A stretch of 64,000 bases of DNA, from contig NZ_JABRVQ010000020.1 in the NCBI RefSeq assembly GCF_013248965.1, forward strand, positions 1 to 64,000. The letters are read 5' to 3'. Below, piece after piece: positions 18,382 through 27,501 of this stretch. Both the position numbers and the translations under genes were made by a program. This DNA is from Psychrobacter okhotskensis. GTDB lineage: Bacteria; Pseudomonadota; Gammaproteobacteria; Pseudomonadales; Moraxellaceae. The notes beneath the pieces are model-generated. The model saw only the letters and a program-made list of their open reading frames with translations, was not told where the DNA came from and searched no databases. Position 1 is the stretch's first letter; the number at the start of each line of letters is the position of its first letter.

Positions 18382-18845
18382 TGAGTGAAAGAGAACTATT
18401 GCTTGATGCCAATTATTTAATTTATTTACTAGAGGGTAAGGTTGACGAAAATGACGCTAATCTTTTGCAAAAATTAAAGACTTTACGTGCTGAAATAGCT
18501 TCAAATAACGTCGAAGTAGTCATCACACCACTCATCCGTTATGAGTTTCTAAGATACTTTTTATGGAAGAAAGGAGATGACGAGGTTAAAAGATATGTTA
18601 ACGTGATGAACATGCTCACCACTTTAGATATAAGTCAAGATGTCGCAGATTTAGCTGCTGACTTATACCGACTAGATAAATTTATTGCCAACGAAAATAA
18701 TGTCAATAAAAATATTGATAAACGTCAGTTTGATATATTTCATTTTGCTACGGCTAAGGTTAATGATATCGAATTGCTATCTAATGACAAGCACTTGCCG
18801 CAGCTTGAGAAGCTATATACTCTTTACGAAGGAAAACTAATTTAG
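18378..18845 (+). CDS. PIN-domain (VapC-like) nuclease paired with the ATPase
   Basis: The 155-residue protein fits the PIN ribonuclease fold: an acidic residue in the first strand (Asp10 in LLLDANYLIYLL), a Glu in the middle (RYEFLRYF), an Asp starting the late helix (DIFHFATAKV) and a final Asp in LLSNDKHL. These four acids would bind the metal. VapC toxins of this type cleave RNA. There is no VapB-like antitoxin; the upstream ATPase takes that position, with a four-base start/stop overlap. Two successive ATGs (18378, 18381) are possible starts. Function as an effector gated by the ATPase is inferred. Confidence 0.78.
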   Translation: MMSERELLLDANYLIYLLEGKVDENDANLLQKLKTLRAEIASNNVEVVITPLIRYEFLRYFLWKKGDDEVKRYVNVMNMLTTLDISQDVADLAADLYRLDKFIANENNVNKNIDKRQFDIFHFATAKVNDIELLSNDKHLPQLEKLYTLYEGKLI

Positions 18846-18848
18846 TTT

Positions 18849-19403
18849 CTAACTCAAGTACACCCCACAACACCTTTTGAACTTCTCACCTGAACCACAG
18901 ATACACGGCTGCTTTTGGCTGACAGACATTGAAACGGTTGGATCTAAGAAGTACCAACGCTCATCATTATTGATTTTGTCTGTCACCTTCACAAAGGCAG
19001 ACAACTCATGATGTGCTTGCAAATCCTCATTTGTCTTGAAATAAGCCTTAAACTCAACCTGCGCATGGCATTTACCGAGCTTTGGTGTATGCGCTACGAT
19101 TTCTAATCCTGCCCAATCTGTTTCTTTTGCCCAAGACTCAATCGCCTGAATATCTAGCAATTTTTGCTGCGCAGGTAGCGTGGTCTTGACGATGTATTCT
19201 GGCTTGACCAATACAAAGGCGCTATAACGCGACCACATGAGACGCTCAGCAGAGTCCGTTTTTACGCCATCTGTCTTATCAGCTTCTTCGCTCAATAAAC
19301 TGTCATGATACGGCTGACAGCAGTCTTGATAAAGTAGCGGTGAGCTTATAACGTTTGAGGGTGGGTTAATTTGGCAAGGGCAGGTTTGTAGGGAAGTCGA
19401 CAT
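18849..19403 (-). CDS. YchJ-family protein with SEC-C zinc motif
   Basis: The 184-residue protein has an N-terminal Cys cluster (CPCQ...YQDCCQPYH), the conserved RLMWSRYSAFVL helix, a cystatin/NTF2-like alpha-beta core (WAGLEIVAHTP, AQVEFKAYF) and a C-terminal SEC-C zinc finger, CICGSGEKFKRCC. That is the UPF0225/YchJ layout. The function is unknown; SEC-C motifs often bind zinc and RNA or proteins. It converges with the PIN gene, the stop codons being only a few bases apart. The insert around residues 40-50 (acidic, Asp/Glu/Lys) is longer than in E. coli YchJ. Confidence 0.88.
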   Translation of the reverse strand: MSTSLQTCPCQINPPSNVISSPLLYQDCCQPYHDSLLSEEADKTDGVKTDSAERLMWSRYSAFVLVKPEYIVKTTLPAQQKLLDIQAIESWAKETDWAGLEIVAHTPKLGKCHAQVEFKAYFKTNEDLQAHHELSAFVKVTDKINNDERWYFLDPTVSMSVSQKQPCICGSGEKFKRCCGVYLS

Positions 19404-19447
19404 TATTTACTCGAGTTGTTATTCATTTTTTAACAGTTCTATAAATT

Positions 19448-20164
19448 TCAATTTAGCATGTTTTTTATCAATTCTGGCCATAGACCGAGTTTTAGCTTTG
19501 CCCAAGGTGCTGGGTCACGTAATTGCTGCCAAAATTCATCGAAAGGCGGTGCAAAGTATATTAATAATGCAAGGATGACATACAGCAGCAGATACCACCA
19601 CTTATCTTTATGCTGATAAAACTTCATCGCCGTACCCGATGAGCGCTTCATTTTCATATTTGATAAATTGACGCTATATAGCTCATCTAATGCCAAATGT
19701 ACCATGGCACCGCCGAATAAAAACAAACCGTAAAACCAGCTGGCAGTCAGGGGAAGGTGCAAGCCATAATAGCTTAAGCAGCTCAGTCCCAGCCCCAGTA
19801 TCGCCATGTAAGGAACGGAATGAATGACACCGCGATGTACGGTCATATTCGTAAAAACGGTAAAAACCACATAACGCATAAAGCCGTAGCCAGCTAACCA
19901 TAGCGCAATGAGCGCCAGTAAACTCAGCTCACTGCGCCAATGCATCACCAGACCAAAGGCAAATATAAACGAAATAATATTAAAACCCAGCTTAATCGGT
20001 GTCGAATTATCAGAATCCAAATCAGGCAATAGCCCACCGATGGTACCGAGCGCCACGCACATCAAAAACCCTGAATCATCGATCAATCCCGCTTTATAAA
20101 CCGTCAAGCTGAGCGTACCACTGGCCATGAATGCGACATTTAAGTGGGTATTAAAATTTGCCAT
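19448..20164 (-). CDS. YdjM-like inner-membrane protein (DUF457, metal-dependent hydrolase family)
   Basis: The 238-residue protein has five to six membrane segments and the DUF457/YdjM hallmarks: an N-terminal THLNVAF, LLPDLDSDNSTP after the second segment, VHRGVIHSVPY in a loop, and HLALDELYSVN. The conserved His and Asp residues suggest a metal site facing one side of the membrane. The family is annotated as metal-dependent hydrolase; E. coli YdjM is SOS-induced, but no LexA box is claimed here. It is upstream of YchJ on the same strand by 44 bp. Confidence 0.82.
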   Translation of the reverse strand: MANFNTHLNVAFMASGTLSLTVYKAGLIDDSGFLMCVALGTIGGLLPDLDSDNSTPIKLGFNIISFIFAFGLVMHWRSELSLLALIALWLAGYGFMRYVVFTVFTNMTVHRGVIHSVPYMAILGLGLSCLSYYGLHLPLTASWFYGLFLFGGAMVHLALDELYSVNLSNMKMKRSSGTAMKFYQHKDKWWYLLLYVILALLIYFAPPFDEFWQQLRDPAPWAKLKLGLWPELIKNMLN

Positions 20165-20271
20165 AAAGATTTGCCATAAAATATCGCTAAGGAGGGTGTT
20201 TAGAGCCGCCTATCTAGCAGCAAAAAAGCGCTCTATGATACCATAGACAAGCCCTACGTCTAATAGAGATA

Positions 20272-21330
20272 GTGAACATGACCGCCACTGATTTACCTGC
20301 CAAACCTTATTCAACAGCTTCTTCTGAAGCGCCTATTACAAGCCTGTCTACACGCGGCGGCAGTCTTGACAAAAGCTTTGCTAAGATTGATTGGCAAGCG
20401 CCATGGCTGGCTCATTTGCAGCAGTTGGACTATATCAGTAACGCCATCGCTCAGCTCGGTGGGGCAAACGCTGAAGGCTTTAACAATGCTGAAGGCTCTC
20501 ATGAAGCTGAGGGCTCTAATGAAGCTAAACCAAAGAGTCGGCCTGACGTGATCGCTAAGGTTTTAAACAAAGCGTTAAACCAGCAAAGTGAGCATTTGCA
20601 AAGCCAATTACCTACCACTAAGTCCACGCAAAACAATCAAGCACATGCGCTAAACTTTGTTTCACAAGAGGCGTTGTCAGAAGGCGAAGCATACGAAAGC
20701 TTTATTGGCACTAGTGGCAAGATTCCGACACGTGATAACTTGCATGATTTATTTAACGGCAGTATTTGGCTGACTTTTCCAAAGACTAAAGCGCTGCTTA
20801 ATTATTATCATATGGTAGAGATTGCCCAGCAGGGGATTGGCGCTAGCCGAGGTCGTGTCCGCGATACCATCACCGTATTCGATGAAAATGGGGCGGTACT
20901 AGTGACGTCTGAGCCGCGTATTGGCGAGGCTTTGATTAATTTCGATTGGCAGGCAAGTTTGATAGAGCCGCGCGCGCAGTGGGACAATCCACAACAACTG
21001 AATAGTCAGTCTCGGGCTGCGGTTTATGTTTTTGGTCATGCACTGCTTGAGCAATTGATAAAACCGCGCAAACCTTTATGTGCGCACAGTATCGTCATCC
21101 TTGTGCCGCAAGATTTCTTTGCCTTGCCGCTATCTGCACGCATGGTCTATCTGGATGGCAAAATTGCTCAATATATGGATAAATTGCTGTCACAAGATAA
21201 TGTCACACCGCGCCAGCTGGCTCCCTTGCCTATTTTGGGCGTGCCACATTTTTGGGCAGAAAATGCTGATATGAACTTTTATGAAGATAACTATGTGTTT
21301 CGTCATGGTCGCCGTCAAAAGAAAAAGTGA
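20272..21330 (+). CDS. DUF3025 protein
   Basis: The 352-residue cytoplasmic protein contains the DUF3025 signature PTRDNLHDLFNGSIWLTFP near residue 151, followed by KTKALLN and the late HSIVILVPQDFF and PILGVPHFWAEN stretches. The family has no known function. Relative to typical members of about 250 residues there is a low-complexity insert at residues 65-82 made of six-residue near-repeats (NAEGFN, NAEGSH, EAEGSN). The tail ends in basic RRQKKK. The gene is divergent from the YdjM-like gene and 293 bp before acnA. Confidence 0.78.
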   Translation: MNMTATDLPAKPYSTASSEAPITSLSTRGGSLDKSFAKIDWQAPWLAHLQQLDYISNAIAQLGGANAEGFNNAEGSHEAEGSNEAKPKSRPDVIAKVLNKALNQQSEHLQSQLPTTKSTQNNQAHALNFVSQEALSEGEAYESFIGTSGKIPTRDNLHDLFNGSIWLTFPKTKALLNYYHMVEIAQQGIGASRGRVRDTITVFDENGAVLVTSEPRIGEALINFDWQASLIEPRAQWDNPQQLNSQSRAAVYVFGHALLEQLIKPRKPLCAHSIVILVPQDFFALPLSARMVYLDGKIAQYMDKLLSQDNVTPRQLAPLPILGVPHFWAENADMNFYEDNYVFRHGRRQKKK

Positions 21331-21622
21331 AAAATCATTGAACACCTTATTAATGAACCGCTAAGCGGCTGTTACGTTTACGATTGTGCCACGATTTGAC
21401 ACCGTCTAGGCGTTAACAAAGGGCTCGAAATTTGTTATGGTGAAAGGGACTCGTTATAAACGACGGAAATGCTATCTATCTTTTTCTTTCATTCCAGTGG
21501 TCAATGGATGCAAATTTTATAATCCTTTTTTCTTTAAGCTGATAAATTCACCGTTAATCTATCTAGCCACCAGTTATAACAATAAATTCATAACAATCTA
21601 CCCAGTAGATAAGGAAGCTACC

Positions 21623-24472
21623 ATGAGTGATATCTTTAATGTAAAAGACACCTTGTCGGTCGATGGCAAGGAACATGCCTACTACAGCCTGCCTGAGCTA
21701 ACCAAAACCTATAGCAATATCAGTAAGCTGCCATATTGCATGAAAGTCGTATTAGAAAACCTACTGCGTAACGAAGATGATGGTCAGTCTGTGGGTAAAA
21801 ACCACATCGAAGCCGTCGCCAATTGGGACGCAGGTGCTGAAGCGTCAAAAGAAATTGCCTTTATGCCTGCTCGCGTCGTCTTGCAGGATTTCACTGGCGT
21901 GCCATCGGTGGTCGATTTGGCCGCCATGCGTGATGCTGTGGTTGAGCTGGGTGGTAAAGCCGAGCAAATCAACCCGTTTATTCCCAGTGAACTGGTCGTC
22001 GATCACTCGGTACAAGTCGATGCTTATGGCCGCGAAGATGCGCTAGATTTGAACGAAAAGATCGAATTTAAGCGTAATAATGAGCGCTATGAGTTCTTGC
22101 ATTGGGGTCGTAACGCCTTTGAAAACTTTGTCGTCGTACCACCTGCGACCGGTATCGTTCATCAGGTTAACCTTGAGTATTTAGCGCGTGTGGTGATGGC
22201 CGCTGATGTCATGGTTGATGGTGAGAGCGAGCTTACTGCCTATCCTGATACGGTGTTTGGTACTGACAGTCATACCACCATGATTAATGGTATTGGCGTG
22301 CTTGGTTGGGGCGTGGGCGGTATTGAAGCAGAGGCTGCCATGCTTGGACAGCCATCATCGATGTTGATTCCACAAGTCGTTGGTTTTGAGATGACGGGTA
22401 AATTGACCGAAGGCGTCACCGCCACGGATTTGGTATTGCGTGTGGTTGAAATGCTACGTGCCCATGGTGTGGTTGGTAAGTTTGTCGAATTCTACGGTGA
22501 AGGCCTGCACAGCATGCCGCTTGCCGATCGTGCGACGATTGCCAATATGTCACCAGAATATGGCGCAACTTGTGGTATTTTCCCAATTGACCAAATGGCG
22601 ATTGATTATCTGCGTCTATCAGGCCGCGACGAAGCGCAAATTGAGCTGGTCGAAAAATATGCTAAGGCGCAAGGCTTATGGCACGATGCCGATACACCTG
22701 CGGCGACTTATTCGAGCAAGCTAGAACTAGATCTATCGTCAGTACAGCCAGCACTTGCTGGTCCGAACTTGCCACAGCAGCGTATCAATTTGTCTGATAT
22801 GCATGAGAAGTTTGGTGAAACGCTAGAAAAAATGACCAAAGACCGCAAGTCAGAAGTAGAAGGCAAAGTACGCTTTGATCAAGAAGGCGGCGAGCAAGAG
22901 CAAGCTGAACACTTGGCGGCTGAGCCGAATATCGAAGTTGATACTAGTGATGATAATGCAGGTTATGCGCCAGCAAACAATGTCTTCTCAAATGTCAGCA
23001 TCAATGACAAACAACACAAGTTACGAGACGGGTCGGTAGTTATTGCTGCTATTACTTCTTGTACCAATACTTCCAATCCAGCAGTAATGATTGGTGCAGG
23101 TCTAGTGGCCAAAAAAGCTGCTGCCAAAGGTCTTAAAGCCAAGCCTTGGGTTAAGACATCGCTTGCACCGGGTTCTAAAGTGGTCACCGACTATCTTGAG
23201 AAAACTCATCTGATGGATGAGCTAGAAAAAACGGGCTTCTATTTAGTAGGTTATGGGTGTACCACGTGTATCGGTAACTCAGGGCCATTATCAGAAGAGA
23301 TCGAAAAAGGCATTGAAGAAAACGACTTAGTCGCAGCAGCGGTACTGTCTGGTAACCGTAACTTTGAAGGTCGTATTCACTCGCATGTCAAAGCCAGTTA
23401 CTTAGCCTCACCACCGTTAGTCGTTGCCTATGCATTGGCAGGTACTGTTGATATTGACTTGACGACTCATCCGCTCGGACAGGATCAAGATGGCAATGAT
23501 GTATTCCTAAAAGACATCTGGCCGACTTCGGAAGAAATTAACGAGCTGATTGCCAACAATATCGATGCTGATATGTTCCGCAAAAACTACGGCGAAGTGT
23601 TTGACGGCAGTGCAGCGTGGAACGCAATTAGTTCAGCGGATAGCCAATTGTATCCATGGGATGAAGGATCGACCTATATTAAAAACCCACCTTTCTTTGA
23701 TGGTATGACCATGGAGCCAGAAGGTATCCCTGATATCGAAGGCGCGCGTATCCTAGGTCTGTTTGGTGACTCAATCACCACCGATCATATCTCACCAGCA
23801 GGTAATATCGATCCAGACTCACCAGCAGGTAAGTACTTGCAAGAGCGTGGTGTGATGGAGGCGGACTTCAACAGCTATGGCTCACGCCGTGGTAACGATG
23901 CAGTTATGACCCGTGGTACTTTTGCCAACATCCGTATCAAAAATACCATGATGGGTGGTAAGGAAGGCGGCTATACTTATTACTTCAAGGGCGACAGCGC
24001 TACGCTACAAGATGGTGAAGAAATGGCCATCTATGATGCCGCGATGAAGTATAAAGAAGACAAGCGTCCGCTCGTTGTTCTTGGCGGCGCGGAGTATGGT
24101 TCTGGCTCTAGCCGTGACTGGGCAGCCAAAGGTACTATTTTGCTCGGTGTCAAAGCGGTATTGACCAGCTCATTTGAGCGTATTCACCGCTCAAACCTAG
24201 TGGGCATGGGCGTGTTGCCATTGACCTTTAAAGAAGGTGAAAACGCTGAGACTTACAAGCTTGATGGTTCAGAAGTCATCAGCATTAGTGGTCTCGATAA
24301 TGGTGAAAGCAAAACCGCCAAAGTTACCGCTACTCGCGCTGATGGATCAACAGAAACCTTTGAGGTCAATGTCGGTCTACAAACGCCAAAAGAGCGCGAA
24401 TACGTGCGTCATGGCGGCGTGTTGCACTATGTACTACGCCAATTAGCAGCAGAGAGTAAAGACGCTGCTTAA
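21623..24472 (+). CDS. acnA: Aconitate hydratase A
   Basis: The enzyme interconverts citrate and isocitrate in the TCA cycle. The cluster ligands are seen as Cys in AITSCTNTSNP and the pair in YGCTTCIGNSG; the substrate-binding GTDSHTTMINGIGVLGWG and the domain-4 GAEYGSGSSRDWAAKG are also present. The frame is open back to 21437, but the ATG at 21623 has AAGGAAG five bases upstream and gives the usual N-terminus, for 949 residues. That is longer than E. coli AcnA (891) mainly through an acidic insert before the SCTNTSN motif (EQEQAEHLAAEP, DTSDDNAG). It is monocistronic, with its own terminator. Confidence 0.96.
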   Translation: MSDIFNVKDTLSVDGKEHAYYSLPELTKTYSNISKLPYCMKVVLENLLRNEDDGQSVGKNHIEAVANWDAGAEASKEIAFMPARVVLQDFTGVPSVVDLAAMRDAVVELGGKAEQINPFIPSELVVDHSVQVDAYGREDALDLNEKIEFKRNNERYEFLHWGRNAFENFVVVPPATGIVHQVNLEYLARVVMAADVMVDGESELTAYPDTVFGTDSHTTMINGIGVLGWGVGGIEAEAAMLGQPSSMLIPQVVGFEMTGKLTEGVTATDLVLRVVEMLRAHGVVGKFVEFYGEGLHSMPLADRATIANMSPEYGATCGIFPIDQMAIDYLRLSGRDEAQIELVEKYAKAQGLWHDADTPAATYSSKLELDLSSVQPALAGPNLPQQRINLSDMHEKFGETLEKMTKDRKSEVEGKVRFDQEGGEQEQAEHLAAEPNIEVDTSDDNAGYAPANNVFSNVSINDKQHKLRDGSVVIAAITSCTNTSNPAVMIGAGLVAKKAAAKGLKAKPWVKTSLAPGSKVVTDYLEKTHLMDELEKTGFYLVGYGCTTCIGNSGPLSEEIEKGIEENDLVAAAVLSGNRNFEGRIHSHVKASYLASPPLVVAYALAGTVDIDLTTHPLGQDQDGNDVFLKDIWPTSEEINELIANNIDADMFRKNYGEVFDGSAAWNAISSADSQLYPWDEGSTYIKNPPFFDGMTMEPEGIPDIEGARILGLFGDSITTDHISPAGNIDPDSPAGKYLQERGVMEADFNSYGSRRGNDAVMTRGTFANIRIKNTMMGGKEGGYTYYFKGDSATLQDGEEMAIYDAAMKYKEDKRPLVVLGGAEYGSGSSRDWAAKGTILLGVKAVLTSSFERIHRSNLVGMGVLPLTFKEGENAETYKLDGSEVISISGLDNGESKTAKVTATRADGSTETFEVNVGLQTPKEREYVRHGGVLHYVLRQLAAESKDAA

Positions 24473-24497
24473 TGGTTAATTAAAGTTAGAATCATAT

Positions 24498-24537
24498 AAA
24501 GCCCAGTCCCCTTAATATAGGGGACTGGGCTTTTTTA
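24498..24537 (+). terminator. Intrinsic terminator of acnA
   Basis: A 14-bp perfect stem (aaagcccagtcccc with ggggactgggcttt, loop 24512-24519) is followed by a T-run, starting 25 bp after the acnA stop. The A-run on the left flank means it could also act for minus-strand transcription. Confidence 0.92.
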
Positions 24538-24651
24538 TTGGGTGAGAAGGAATAAGTAAGTATTGGGAAGTTTATTTCATTGAATTATCTGAAGTTCTCA
24601 TTCCAATTCTCTTTAAATACTTTATGTCCTCTACTCTTTATTCCAACTTGC

Positions 24652-25305
24652 TTAACCTTTGTCAGTCAACAATTTAACGCCCAGTCCCATAAATACGACA
24701 CCGCTGATTTTGTTCAAGACAGACTCAATGGCAGGGTTTTTTCTTAGGTTTTTGCTGAACTTTGACGCCAATAATGTCAAACACGAGCACCATATCAAAC
24801 CCGTGGTGGCAAAGGTCAGCCCCAATACCAAAAATGACAACATGCTATGAGCATAACTGGGGTCGATAAACTGAGGAAAGAAAGCGACAAAAAACAAAGC
24901 CACTTTGGGGTTAAAGGTATTGGTGAGCACCCCTTGTTTGTATATCTGCCAATAATTGAAAGGCTTCATAGTTGCAATGTTTTTGTGGTCTTGCACGTTA
25001 TTCGTTATCAAAGGTGCTTGTTTACTTGTTAGCATCTTAAAGCCTAAATAACACAAGTAGCTGGCACCAATATATTTGACGATCATAAATGCTATTGGGG
25101 AATTGGCCAATAATACTGATAGACCTAGCGCCGCTAATAAAGTATGAATCAACGCACCGGAAGTCACGCCTAATACCGAATAAAACCCAGCTTTTTGCCC
25201 TTGTGAGACACTACGAGTAATGATGTACATGGTATCCGAACCAGGTGTAATATTTAACAAAATGGCCGCCATGGTAAATCCCAGATAGTTCTCAATACCA
25301 AACAC
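24652..25305 (-). CDS. LysE-family translocator
   Basis: This membrane exporter of about 217 residues belongs to the LysE/RhtB family: the N-terminal ILLNITPGSDTMYI motif, then SVLGVTSGALIHT, YIGASYLCYLGFKML and NPKVALFFVAFFPQF. Six membrane segments are expected. Substrates of the family are amino acids and derivatives; none can be assigned. I prefer the GTG at 25305, which has AGGGAGG eight bases upstream; the GTG at 25314 overlaps that site. Standalone gene convergent with acnA. Confidence 0.88.
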   Translation of the reverse strand: MFGIENYLGFTMAAILLNITPGSDTMYIITRSVSQGQKAGFYSVLGVTSGALIHTLLAALGLSVLLANSPIAFMIVKYIGASYLCYLGFKMLTSKQAPLITNNVQDHKNIATMKPFNYWQIYKQGVLTNTFNPKVALFFVAFFPQFIDPSYAHSMLSFLVLGLTFATTGLIWCSCLTLLASKFSKNLRKNPAIESVLNKISGVVFMGLGVKLLTDKG

Positions 25306-25590
25306 AACAAGCACCTCCCTTTGATGGCTCTAGATATCCCTATGTTATAGAGTGTTTATATATTTTATAAATTTTTTATAGGGTAGATAGTAGTGAGCAT
25401 TGTAAGAGTTGGCAATAGAGTAAATCACCCAATGAGTACCCATATTAAAAATCATAAGGCAGGTTGTGCTCTCAGCCTTCATAAAAATTGATAAAACATA
25501 AATTTCTTATGTAAATCGCCCATACAGTAATATAAATTCTGATAATATGTCTAAACTAAATAAGACATTTGTTTGCTATAGGAATTTGAA

Positions 25591-25890
25591 ATGACCCGAC
25601 TAACTGGTACTCTTGCTTTATCTATTTTTGCGGTGATTATTGGAATGAATGCGGCGCACGCCGAGAGAGTCTGTAAAGTAACGGACCCGACTGGTACTCC
25701 GTTAAATATTCGCGACCAACCTAATGGTAAGGTCATTAATAAACTACGTAATGAGCGCGAAGTTTATATCACCGAAACGACTTACGATAATAGAAGCCGT
25801 CCGTGGGTATATTTGGAAGGATATTATAAGGGAGAATACAGACACTGGGGCTGGGCGATTAGAGAATTCGTTTCTTGCTACGATCGTTAG
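25591..25890 (+). CDS. Small exported SH3-like protein
   Basis: The 99-residue product has a Sec signal peptide ending in AAHA (cleavage near residue 25) followed by a mature domain of about 75 residues with the bacterial SH3 pattern: TPLNIRDQPNGKVINKL, then strands with REVYITET, RPWVYLEG and a final WGWAIREFVSCY. Two Cys (CKVT near the start, VSCYD at the end) probably form a disulfide. SH3-like domains often bind peptidoglycan or peptides. It is monocistronic with a strong terminator behind it. Confidence 0.8.
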   Translation: MTRLTGTLALSIFAVIIGMNAAHAERVCKVTDPTGTPLNIRDQPNGKVINKLRNEREVYITETTYDNRSRPWVYLEGYYKGEYRHWGWAIREFVSCYDR

Positions 25891-26349
25891 TAGGGTGATT
25901 TGTCAGTTTTGGATGAGAATAGATAGCCAAATTTGCTAAGCCTAAGTGTCTTAGGCAATAAATTAGTGGCTATTAGAATTTTGGTACAGTGTTGATTTAT
26001 AAGAAACCAGCCTAAAAAATACGAGATATTTTTTAGGCTGGCTTTTTTCAGCTTTCGTAAGTTTAATGAGCAAAAACACCGCTCGCTCATCACGCTTTAA
26101 TCATACACGATATCCGCAAAATCACCCTCGCTCAAGCCCAATGAGATCGAGCAATGCTCATCCAGACGACATTCATCCTATGCGCTCACTAAAACGCCAT
26201 AAATCGTACCTATCCGTTTGTATAAATCCCGCAAAAATACATAAAAACAGCATCTCTAAAGCCATTAAAACGGTATCATCACGATATTTTATGACTTAAC
26301 CAACCCAGCAAACACTGCTGGATAAATAGCCTGCCAAATTGAGTGAACC
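25891..26349. other. Intergenic gap with one terminator
   Basis: Apart from the terminator at 26007-26048 nothing is supported. An open frame at 26066-26299 encodes a basic, Ser/His/Arg-rich chain without hydrophobic core or ribosome site and is judged non-coding. The promoter of the EamA-family gene should be near the right end. Confidence 0.5.
26007..26048 (+). terminator. Intrinsic terminator after SH3-like gene
   Basis: A 15-bp perfect stem (ccagcctaaaaaata with tattttttaggctgg, loop cgaga at 26022-26026) is followed by ctttttt. It lies about 115 bp after the stop of the small exported gene. Confidence 0.88.
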
Positions 26350-27258
26350 ATGACCAGACGCGACCTTATTACCTTCTTTGCGCTTTCCTTTATGTGGTCG
26401 CTCTCATTTATATTTTATCGGGTGGGTGTCCCTGAGTTTGGCTCGTTGGCATTTGCCAGCCTGCGCGTGGTATTTGCTGGACTGACCATGCTTATTTTTA
26501 TATTAATGAGTGCGAAAAACCGCAAAGGTATCAAAGAAAGCTACAAAGTGCTAACCATCGTTGGGCTGTTCTCGGCTGCCATTCCATTCGTGTTATTTTC
26601 CTTTTCAGCGCAGACGGTGAACGCTGGTGTATTGGCGGTGCTTAATGCCTCTGTACCAATGATGAGCGGCTTTATCGCCAGTATGTTCTTTAAAGAAAGA
26701 CTGACCAAGCGGCAAACGCTAGGATTGATCATTGGTCTGGTTGGGGTGATTATCCTCATGAGTGGGAACTTATTTGGTGAGCAAGGGCAGGGCTTGGGGA
26801 CGGATTTAGGCTCAGCGTTGCTACCGATGGGTTATGCGCTATTTGCCAGTGTTGGTTATGCGATAGGGGCAAATATCACCAGAAATTATTTACAGGATAT
26901 CTCCCCGATTGCGATTACGGCAGGCTCCCTCATTATCGCTAGTGTGGTGATGACGCCGATTGCCGTCTACAAATTCCCTTATGGCACAAGTATCAGCCTG
27001 CAAGCTTGGGTATCGGTGATCTGTATCGGGGTATTTTCGACCGCCATTGCCCTCATCTTTATGAACCAGTTGATCAAAAATATTGGCCCGATGCGCGCGA
27101 CCAGTATTACGCTGGTTATTCCCATTTTTGCGATATTTTTTGGTTATATCTTGCTTGATGAAGCACTGGATATCGGGGCTATTATTGGCTCAGTGGTGAT
27201 CCTGTTCGGAACTTATCTATCATTAAACTTATCGTTAAAAGGCTTGGTTAAATCGTAG
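26350..27258 (+). CDS. EamA/DMT-family transporter
   Basis: The 302-residue protein has ten membrane segments in two repeated EamA halves. Motifs include the N-terminal FMWSLSFIFYRVG, the first-half end LNASVPMMSGFIASMFFKERLT and the second-half IPIFAIFFGYILLDE, each the usual acidic turn at the end of a half. Members of the drug/metabolite transporter superfamily export amino acids, nucleotides or drugs; the substrate cannot be read. The ATG has only a weak ribosome site. Standalone gene. Confidence 0.87.
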   Translation: MTRRDLITFFALSFMWSLSFIFYRVGVPEFGSLAFASLRVVFAGLTMLIFILMSAKNRKGIKESYKVLTIVGLFSAAIPFVLFSFSAQTVNAGVLAVLNASVPMMSGFIASMFFKERLTKRQTLGLIIGLVGVIILMSGNLFGEQGQGLGTDLGSALLPMGYALFASVGYAIGANITRNYLQDISPIAITAGSLIIASVVMTPIAVYKFPYGTSISLQAWVSVICIGVFSTAIALIFMNQLIKNIGPMRATSITLVIPIFAIFFGYILLDEALDIGAIIGSVVILFGTYLSLNLSLKGLVKS

Positions 27259-27400
27259 GTAGAATACCTTATCGGATAAGCCAGTCGTTTGTCCGATAAG
27301 ATTTCAAGCTGTAGAGTATTTTATAAAATTGTTATATCACGCCCAACTAAATCAGCCTTTTCAGTCAAATAATAAGTTTCTGCTGTTAGAGAACAGGTAT

Positions 27401-27432
27401 AAAAAAAGCCCAATCTTTATGATTAGGCTTTT
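27401..27432 (-). terminator. Intrinsic terminator of the membrane protein gene
   Basis: On the minus strand the stem aaaagcctaatc pairs with gattgggctttt (one T-G wobble) across a five-base loop and runs into seven T. It lies about 70 bp after the stop of the gene at 27502-28542. Confidence 0.82.
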
Positions 27433-27501
27433 AGTTTAATATTGATAACTTTCTAATTTATAACTTGTTTAATAATTAACTTAGGTAAGCGTGGTTCAAA
27501 C

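Noticed and set aside
21396..21401. TTGACA as the -35 of an acnA promoter
   Set aside because: No acceptable -10 box lies 16-18 bp downstream.
21437..21622. N-terminal extension of acnA by 62 codons
   Set aside because: The extension lacks similarity to aconitases, while the ATG at 21623 has a strong ribosome site and gives the normal start.
26066..26299. 77-codon frame between the SH3-like gene and the EamA transporter
   Set aside because: Basic Ser/His/Arg-rich chain with no hydrophobic core and no ribosome site directly after a terminator.
27268..27300. Hairpin cttatcgga/tccgataag after the EamA gene as a terminator
   Set aside because: The stem is good but there is no T-run on either strand; it could be an attenuated or factor-dependent end, not claimed.
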